From Oscillospiraceae bacterium (GTDB lineage: Bacteria; Bacillota; Clostridia; Oscillospirales; Acutalibacteraceae), in NCBI GenBank assembly GCA_009783605.1, contig WRDE01000164.1, forward strand, positions 1 to 5,500: a stretch of 5,500 nucleotides of DNA. Reading direction: 5' to 3'. This document shows positions 1-4,381 of the stretch, piece after piece. The first letter of the stretch is position 1, and every line of letters begins with the position of its first letter. The notes under the pieces were generated by a model. It did not search any database and had not been told where the DNA came from. It worked only from the letters and a program-made list of their open reading frames with translations. The translations under genes and the position numbers were made by a program.

Positions 1-1071
1 GAGGCCATCGGCATGGCGCTGCCGGGCAGCGGCACCATTCCGGCGGTGGACGCCGCCCGGATCCGGCTGGCCAAGATAACCGGCGAGCGGGTGATGGCGC
101 TGCTGGCGGCGGATATCCGCCCGTCGGATATCCTCACCGAAAAGGCCTTTGAAAACGCCGTCCGCGCCGATATGGCCATCGGCTGCTCCACCAATTCGGT
201 GCTGCACCTGATTGCCCTCTCCTACGCCGCCGGCTGCCCGATCGACCAGAAACAGATCGATGATCTCGGCAAAACCACCCCGCAGATCTGCAAATTGAAC
301 CCCGCCTCCCGGATATTCATCACCGACATGAACCTTGTCGGCGGCATCTCGTCGATGCTGAAGGAATTGGACGCCGCCGGGTTGATCCACCGGGAGATCA
401 TGACCGTAGGCGCTGTCGGCGGCTCCAATGACTACACCGTCGGGGCGCGCATTGACGCGGCGCGGCCCGCCGACGGCGAAATCATCCGCAAAACCGATAA
501 CCCATACCGTAAGGACGGCGGCCTCGCTATCCTCTACGGCAACCTCGCCGCCGAAGGCGCGGTAGTCAAGCAGGGGGCGGTGGCTCCGGAGATGATGACC
601 CACAGCGGCCCGGCCCGGGTGTTCGATTGCGAGGAAGACGCGGCGGCCGCCATCCTCGGCGGGCGCATCCACGCCGGCGACGTGGTGGTGATCCGCTGCG
701 AAGGCCCCAAAGGCGGTCCGGGGATGCGGGAGATGCTGGCCCCGACCTCCGCCATCGCCGGCATGGGATTGGACGGCACGGTGGCGCTGATCACCGACGG
801 CCGCTTCTCCGGCGCCTCCAGAGGCGCGTCAATAGGACATGTCTCCCCCGAAGCCGCCGCCGGCGGACTGATCGCGCTGGTGGAGGAGGGCGACACCATC
901 TCGATCGACATCCCGAACCGGAAGCTGGAACTGTTGGTGGACGAGCAAAAACTGGCCGCCCGCCGCGCCCAATGGTCGCCGCCGGCACAGAAGTTGAGCG
1001 GCTATCTGAAACGCTACGCCCAGCACGTGACCGGCGCGGCGACCGGCGCGGTGTTTGAGGATATGCTGTGA
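1..1071 (+). CDS. ilvD: Dihydroxy-acid dehydratase (IlvD), C-terminal part, 5' end outside window
   Basis: This enzyme dehydrates 2,3-dihydroxy-isovalerate and 2,3-dihydroxy-3-methylvalerate to the 2-keto acids that precede valine, leucine and isoleucine. It is a cytoplasmic iron-sulfur enzyme. The frame is open from base 1 and begins with EAIGMALPGSGTIPA, a conserved block from the middle of IlvD. The ATG at base 13 is therefore internal, not a start. The visible 356 codons match the C-terminal part of a family normally about 550-570 residues long. Recognisable blocks are GCSTNSVLHLIA (Cys codon at 184-186), GGLAILYGNLA, CEGPKGGPGMREMLAPTSAI and the family signature ALITDGRFSGASRG (from base 784), followed by GHVSPEAAAGG. 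The serine of GRFSG is the proposed catalytic base in the family. The N-terminal cluster-ligand cysteines lie outside the window. One small oddity is a Cys where most relatives have Tyr before EGPKGGPGM. The gene ends in EDML with TGA at 1069-1071, and no clear terminator follows. Identification is very secure. Confidence 0.97.
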   Translation, partial: EAIGMALPGSGTIPAVDAARIRLAKITGERVMALLAADIRPSDILTEKAFENAVRADMAIGCSTNSVLHLIALSYAAGCPIDQKQIDDLGKTTPQICKLNPASRIFITDMNLVGGISSMLKELDAAGLIHREIMTVGAVGGSNDYTVGARIDAARPADGEIIRKTDNPYRKDGGLAILYGNLAAEGAVVKQGAVAPEMMTHSGPARVFDCEEDAAAAILGGRIHAGDVVVIRCEGPKGGPGMREMLAPTSAIAGMGLDGTVALITDGRFSGASRGASIGHVSPEAAAGGLIALVEEGDTISIDIPNRKLELLVDEQKLAARRAQWSPPAQKLSGYLKRYAQHVTGAATGAVFEDML

Positions 1072-1146
1072 ACTATAACCCTCATTTCCTTTGTGACTTT
1101 TTCTTGCGAACAATCAACATGAGTGAAATAATTAGGGGAAAATGAA

Positions 1147-1152
1147 AAGGGG
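1147..1152 (+). promoter_or_regulatory. Shine-Dalgarno that decides the start of the DUF2500-type gene
   Basis: AAGGGG lies 7 nt before the ATG at 1160. The upstream in-frame ATG at 1142 would have only AGGGG about 3 nt away, which is too close. A start at 1142 would also add MKRGVF to the front of the membrane segment. I therefore prefer 1160, but 1142 cannot be excluded. Confidence 0.6.
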
Positions 1153-1159
1153 TGTTTTC

Positions 1160-1597
1160 ATGACGGAATTTCATTTGAAATTAGCTAAAATAGTTTTATT
1201 TGGCGTTTTAGCTATTATACTTGCTTTGATCATTGTGATCATCGTGGTATCGTCATCTTCAGTTATACCGATTCTAACCAGTCCGGAACAATCTGAGCAT
1301 GTGGAGGTTATAGGGAAAAGGGTTTCTCAAGCAACCTTCCATAGAGGACGAAGCTTTAATTTTTATTTTATTTCTTTTAAATTTACTGATAGTTCGGTAA
1401 AGGAGTTTAAGGTTGGTGATACAAATAACAAAATCGTTTACATTACTTTGCATGAAGGTGACGTGGGGATATTGACTTATAAAGAAAGGGAAAACATTGA
1501 AGAACATATTAAAGATGAAACCTTGCGTTGGGATGGCAGACGGTTTATCGGTTTTGAAAAAGACACTGAGGCGGACAACGACGAGAAGGATGGGTAG
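1160..1597 (+). CDS. Small membrane-anchored protein with a DUF2500-like domain
   Basis: The protein has 145 residues and its function is unknown. Residues about 9-30 form one very hydrophobic segment (LAKIVLFGVLAIILALIIVI), best read as an N-terminal membrane anchor. A short Ser/Pro linker follows, then a soluble beta-rich domain at about 45-135. The pattern VEVIGKR, then FYFISFKFTDSS with KEFKV, then LHEGDVGILTY, and finally RRFIGFEKD matches my memory of the DUF2500 family (E. coli YhhM type). There the ending is usually a compact GDxGxLTxxGxRFxxF. Here about 20 charged residues (KERENIEEHIKDE region) separate LTY from RFIGFE, an unusual insertion. The tail is acidic. The topology implies the domain lies on one face of the membrane; which face is not decidable. 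The gene is much more AT-rich than both neighbours, suggesting acquisition by transfer. It starts 88 nt after ilvD and probably has its own transcription, but I could not fix a promoter. The coding call is strong; the family call rests on motif memory. Confidence 0.8.
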   Translation: MTEFHLKLAKIVLFGVLAIILALIIVIIVVSSSSVIPILTSPEQSEHVEVIGKRVSQATFHRGRSFNFYFISFKFTDSSVKEFKVGDTNNKIVYITLHEGDVGILTYKERENIEEHIKDETLRWDGRRFIGFEKDTEADNDEKDG

Positions 1598-1629
1598 ATT
1601 TCGACAGATGGTGTGGCCCCGACTGGAGA

Positions 1630-1659
1630 TTGTAAGCTATCTATTTTTATTTGTATAAA
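1630..1659 (+). promoter_or_regulatory. Possible sigma-A promoter for the fusion gene
   Basis: TTGTAA (1630-1635) and TATAAA (1654-1659) are separated by 18 nt in an AT-rich spacer after the DUF2500-type gene. A perfect TATAAT at 1661-1666 is an alternative -10 but has no good -35 at 16-18 nt. Transcription from either would give a leader of about 75-80 nt before the start at 1746. In such AT-rich DNA, chance matches are common. Confidence 0.4.
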
Positions 1660-1693
1660 GTATAATATTTCCTGCCAATACTCCCGGTAAATA

Positions 1694-1728
1694 ACTTGCA
1701 ACTTGCCATTTGCAACTTGCAACTTGTC
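1694..1728 (+). repeat. Tandem 7-bp repeat, five imperfect copies (ACTTGCA type)
   Basis: Five contiguous heptamers read ACTTGCA, ACTTGCC, ATTTGCA, ACTTGCA, ACTTGTC. They end 4 nt before the ribosome binding site of the fusion gene, so they lie in its probable 5' untranslated region. Seven is not a multiple of three, and the reading frame can be extended upstream through them from an ATG at 1710, but the ribosome site points to 1746. The repeat could expand or contract and so change leader length, which is inference. Confidence 0.85.
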
Positions 1729-1732
1729 CCAC

Positions 1733-1738
1733 GGGAGG
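1733..1738 (+). promoter_or_regulatory. Shine-Dalgarno that decides the start of the fusion gene
   Basis: GGGAGG is 7 nt upstream of ATG at 1746. The next in-frame ATG upstream, at 1710, lies inside the heptamer repeat and lacks a ribosome site. Starting at 1746 also gives MQALIFAD, the usual first strand of a nucleotidyltransferase fold, right at the N-terminus. Confidence 0.8.
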
Positions 1739-1745
1739 TATTTTT

Positions 1746-3974
1746 ATGCAAGCCCTGATCTTCGCCGACGCCGATCCGCGCCTGCTGCGCCCGATCACCA
1801 ATGACGTCCCGCCCGCCATGCTGAAGCTCTGCGGCAAACCGCTGATTGTCCGCCAGTTGGACTGGCTGGCAAGCGGAATCTGCGATTCCGCGGACGGCGC
1901 TGCCGACGTACACATCAAAACCGGCTACCGGAGCCATATCATAGCCGACTGGCTGCAACAGCAGCCCCACCCGCTGAACCCGGAATTATCGGACCAAGCC
2001 GCACCACCGGAATCCCCGAAAAACTCTCCGCTCTCCACTCTCAACTCTCCACTGATCTGCCTGTCCGGCGACACGCTGCCGGAGGGGGATATCGACGCAC
2101 TCACCGCCGCCCACCGCCGTAACAAAGCGGTGCTGACTGTCTGCGCCGCGTCCCGTCACGGATTAGAAACCGACCACGCCAACCGGCTGCTGGCCATCCG
2201 CGACCCGGAGGTTCTGTTGGAAAGCGGCTGCTGGTTGGTGACGGCGCGGGAGGGCGGTGTTCCGGCGGGGATGACGCTGGAAATTATTGAAGAGTTTTTA
2301 ACTGCCGGCGGCGTCTATATCCATGAGACCGGCCAGTTCAAACGGATCACCGAGCCCGCCGGTTATCTGGCGGCGATACGGCGGGTGCTGGAGCGGCAAT
2401 CACAGGAGCCGTTGCCGGAGGCCAATTTTGAGATCGTTCACCCGGTTTTTATCGGCGAACATGTTGAGATCGGCGCGGGGGCGGTGATCGGGCCGTTTAC
2501 CGCGATAGAGGACGGCGGATTCATCGGCTGCGGCGCCAATATCACCGGTTCAGTCTTATTGGAGAGTGTCAGGATCGGCGAACACGCCCACATCAAAGAC
2601 GCGGCAATCTGCCACGGGGCCTCGGTCCGGGCGGATACGGTGCTGTATGAAAACGCGGTGATCGGCGCCGGTGCGGTGGTGGGTGAAAAAGCGGTGGTGT
2701 CGGCCGGGATGAGGATCTGGCCGGACCGGACGGTACCCGACGGTGCCCGGATCAACGAAAATATCCGGTACGGCGGCCGCCGCGAGACGGTTTTCGAGGA
2801 GATCGGCGGCGAATTGGCCATCGGCGGCGAGATGGGGGTAGAGCTGACGCCGGAATTCGCCGCCCGGTTGGGCGCGGCGATGGGCAGCGCTGCTGTCGAG
2901 CTGTATAAACGCCGCGATATCAAGATCGCCGTCGGGTATATCCGCTATAACCCCGCTTCGGTGCTGGCGTTGGCGCTGTCGGCCGGGCTGCTCAGTACCG
3001 GCTGCACCGTCTGGGATTTCGGCGACTGTATCCCGCCCCAGTTTGATTATCTGGCGGGGGAGAGCGCCGCCGTTTTCGGGGTGATGATCGGAGACGGAAC
3101 GGTGCGGCTGGCGGCCGGCGGGGACCGGCTGCATACCGGACTGCACCGGGAGGTGGAGCTGCGGCTGCGTTCCGGGGATGTGGTCCGCTCCGGCTGGAAC
3201 CGGATGAGCGGCCCGGTGGAGATGCACGGGCTGCGCCGCACCTATACCGCCGCGCTGACCGCGCTGGCCGGCCCGCTGGAGAGGTCGAAAGCCGATGTCC
3301 GCGGCGCCGGCGAGGATTCCCGGTTATTGCTGTCGATGGCGCTGGCCGGCGCCGGCTGCAAGACCGGCGAGGGGATGCGGCTGCATCTCGGCCCCGGCGG
3401 GCGGCGGTTGTCGATTTTTACCGAGGAGACCGGCTTTCTCTGGCCGGAACAGGTCATGGCCCTGAACGCGCTGATCGATCTGCGGCAGGGGTTGGATCTG
3501 GATGTGACCGACGACGCGCCGCAGGCGATAGAAAAAATGGCGGCGCAATATGGCCGCGCAGTCCGCCGGCATCCGCCGGAACAGCTGCCGGCCGGGGTGT
3601 ATTGGGCGCGGGACGGGCTGATGATGGCGGCGCGGATACTGCGATACCTGGCGGAGCAGTCGCTGCCGGGGCAGTCGCAAATGACGCCGGCTGTGCTGGC
3701 AGCCGCGCTGCCCCCCTTCGCGGTGAGCGAGCGCAATATCTTTTTCAGCGGCGACGCGGATGAGACGATCCGGCGTCTCTGTGAAGGGCTGACCGCGGAA
3801 AATACCGGCGGCGGCGTCAGAATCAGCGGGGAGGACGGCATAATCCTGATACACCGCCCCCGTTCCGGTCAGATATTGCGTATCCGGGCGGAAGCCGAAC
3901 GGGCAGAAATCGCAGAAGAAATCGGGGCTCGTGCGGCTAAAGCCGCGACTTCGCAATCGGGGCTCGTGCGCTAA
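1746..3974 (+). CDS. Nucleotidyltransferase / beta-helix / phosphomannomutase-like fusion protein with eroded active sites
   Basis: The protein has 742 residues in three parts. Residues 1 to about 215 resemble an NDP-sugar pyrophosphorylase: MQALIFAD, LRPIT, MLKLCGKPLI and LSGDTLPEGDIDAL, with a possible metal-binding Asp at 109. Residues about 227-335 carry hexapeptide-type repeats (IGAGAVIGPFTAI, VIGAGAVVGEKAV), a left-handed beta-helix. Residues about 348-726 follow the phosphomannomutase layout (ELTPEFAARLGAAMG, then ALSAGLLSTGCTVWDFG). This order matches mannose-1-phosphate guanylyltransferase/phosphomannomutase fusions. However, the nucleotide loop GGxGTRLRPLT reads ADADPRLLRPIT, and the PKPM lysine is replaced (PPAM). 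The mutase serine loop (ASHNP) reads MIGDGTVRL at 447-455. The metal loop DGDxDR reads GPGGRR at 549-554. Normal catalysis therefore looks unlikely. The frame is intact over 2.2 kb, so the gene seems maintained. A sensory, scaffold or envelope-sugar regulatory role is inference. The last 16 residues are translated from a hairpin repeat. Confidence 0.9.
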   Translation: MQALIFADADPRLLRPITNDVPPAMLKLCGKPLIVRQLDWLASGICDSADGAADVHIKTGYRSHIIADWLQQQPHPLNPELSDQAAPPESPKNSPLSTLNSPLICLSGDTLPEGDIDALTAAHRRNKAVLTVCAASRHGLETDHANRLLAIRDPEVLLESGCWLVTAREGGVPAGMTLEIIEEFLTAGGVYIHETGQFKRITEPAGYLAAIRRVLERQSQEPLPEANFEIVHPVFIGEHVEIGAGAVIGPFTAIEDGGFIGCGANITGSVLLESVRIGEHAHIKDAAICHGASVRADTVLYENAVIGAGAVVGEKAVVSAGMRIWPDRTVPDGARINENIRYGGRRETVFEEIGGELAIGGEMGVELTPEFAARLGAAMGSAAVELYKRRDIKIAVGYIRYNPASVLALALSAGLLSTGCTVWDFGDCIPPQFDYLAGESAAVFGVMIGDGTVRLAAGGDRLHTGLHREVELRLRSGDVVRSGWNRMSGPVEMHGLRRTYTAALTALAGPLERSKADVRGAGEDSRLLLSMALAGAGCKTGEGMRLHLGPGGRRLSIFTEETGFLWPEQVMALNALIDLRQGLDLDVTDDAPQAIEKMAAQYGRAVRRHPPEQLPAGVYWARDGLMMAARILRYLAEQSLPGQSQMTPAVLAAALPPFAVSERNIFFSGDADETIRRLCEGLTAENTGGGVRISGEDGIILIHRPRSGQILRIRAEAERAEIAEEIGARAAKAATSQSGLVR
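2024..2051 (+). repeat. Tandem 7-bp repeat inside the nucleotidyltransferase-like domain (CTCTCCA type)
   Basis: Four heptamers read CTCTCCG, CTCTCCA, CTCTCAA, CTCTCCA. They are translated as part of KNSPLSTLNSPL, a stretch unlike a folded enzyme core. It sits just before LSGD, where relatives normally carry the lGTAGA segment. The repeat appears to have expanded inside, or replaced, that segment without breaking the frame. Confidence 0.8.
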
Positions 3975-4062
3975 AGCGCGACTTCGCAATCGGGGCTCGT
4001 GCGCTAAAGCGCGACTTCGCCTGTGCGATTCGGGGCTCGTGCGGCTAAAGCCGCGACTTCGC
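3922..4062 (+). repeat. Array of four direct 31-33 bp hairpin repeats
   Basis: The copies lie at 3922-3954, 3957-3987, 3990-4020 and 4030-4062. All share TCGGGGCTCGTGCG at the left and CGCGACTTCGC at the right. Each has a small hairpin with loop TAAA: copies 1 and 4 have arms GCGGC/GCCGC (5 bp), while copies 2 and 3 have GCGC/GCGC (4 bp). Copies 1-2 and 2-3 are joined by AA. After copies 3 and 4 comes CTGTGCG. No T-run follows, so these are not classical terminators. They resemble REP-type dispersed palindromic elements. Copy 1 and the left half of copy 2 are coding, forming the end of the fusion protein. A role in mRNA 3'-end stability or as a nucleoid or transposase target is inference. Confidence 0.92.
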
Positions 4063-4090
4063 CTGTGCGTTGATTCTCATTTGTGTAAAT

Positions 4091-4118
4091 AATTATGCAT
4101 TATGAATTATGCATTAAA
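4091..4118 (+). repeat. AT-rich tandem 7-bp repeat directly upstream of a promoter
   Basis: Four heptamers read AATTATG, CATTATG, AATTATG, CATTAAA. Seen another way, the 12-mer AATTATGCATTA occurs twice at 14-bp offset. The block ends 3 bp before a TTGACA -35 box, the place where an UP element would contact the RNA polymerase alpha subunits. That function is inference. Confidence 0.8.
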
Positions 4119-4121
4119 CAG

Positions 4122-4150
4122 TTGACATCATCCATAAATTAGGGTATGAT
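4122..4150 (+). promoter_or_regulatory. Near-consensus sigma-A promoter for the RNase J gene
   Basis: TTGACA (4122-4127) is followed after exactly 17 nt by TATGAT (4145-4150). It has a perfect -35 and a one-mismatch -10, with an AT-rich block just upstream. Transcription should begin near 4156-4158 and run into the RNase J gene, leaving a leader of about 225 nt. It is the best promoter in the window. Confidence 0.85.
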
Positions 4151-4156
4151 ACAAAA

Positions 4157-4381
4157 AGCGGTATACGATGAAGTGATTAAGCCGTATATAAACGGAACGG
4201 ACTATAAAATATATTACCCCACCGTTTAATAGCATTTTGATAAAACGTGTGCGTGCTCTTACTTGGTTTTCTCCGCGCGGGTTGACCATGTTGGTTTGCT
4301 TTCTGCCGTACACTAAGAGTCAAACCGCTATAGTGGGGTTATTTTCCCGTAGTTACGCGGGAATAGAATTGGAGTGGCAAT
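4157..4381 (+). promoter_or_regulatory. Long, probably structured 5' leader of the RNase J gene
   Basis: This stretch has no convincing gene. It contains several inverted repeats: TAAACGG (4189-4195) with CCGTTTA (4222-4228), perfect 7 bp; GCGGGTTGAC (4277-4286) with GTCAAACCGC (4319-4328), 9 pairs and one G-A mismatch; and TTCCCG (4344-4349) with CGGGAA (4358-4363), perfect 6 bp. The last ends 7 nt before the ribosome binding site. GGTTTG (4293-4298) can also pair with CAAACC (4321-4326), which excludes the second stem. I recognise no known riboswitch or T-box consensus. A cis-acting control of RNase J synthesis, for instance feedback by the enzyme on its own leader, is inference. Confidence 0.5.
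4371..4374 (+). promoter_or_regulatory. Ribosome binding site of the RNase J gene
   Basis: GGAG lies 7 nt upstream of ATG 4382 and supports that start. This matters because the first 60 or so residues are low-complexity and might otherwise be dismissed as untranslated. Confidence 0.75.

Noticed and set aside
534..1113. Alternative frames within ilvD on both strands (534-911, 627-1058, 829-1113)
   Set aside because: They are Arg/Gly- or Ala/Pro-rich shadows of the intact IlvD frame.
1104..1134. Promoter before the DUF2500-type gene (TTGCGA with TAATTA)
   Set aside because: The spacing is 19 nt and both boxes are weak. The AT-rich stretch makes chance matches likely.
1598..1650. Terminator after the DUF2500-type gene (T-rich run near 1641-1652)
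   Set aside because: I found no good GC-rich stem directly before the T-rich stretch.
3324..3989. Long antisense frames within the fusion gene (also 2556-3227 and 3242-3841)
   Set aside because: High G+C makes long open frames on the opposite strand common. None shows a recognisable domain or start signal.
3957..4020. Rho-independent terminator for the fusion gene
   Set aside because: The stems are only 4-5 bp and no T-run follows.
3922..4062. CRISPR array
   Set aside because: The repeats are separated by only 2-9 nt, so there are no unique spacers, and no cas gene is present.
4146..4229. 27-codon reading frame starting MIQKAVYDEV and ending YYPTV
   Set aside because: Its ATG lies inside the -10 box of the best promoter, so it would be upstream of the transcript start, and it has no properly spaced ribosome site. 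Its composition looks somewhat protein-like, so it could be a gene remnant, but I cannot support it.
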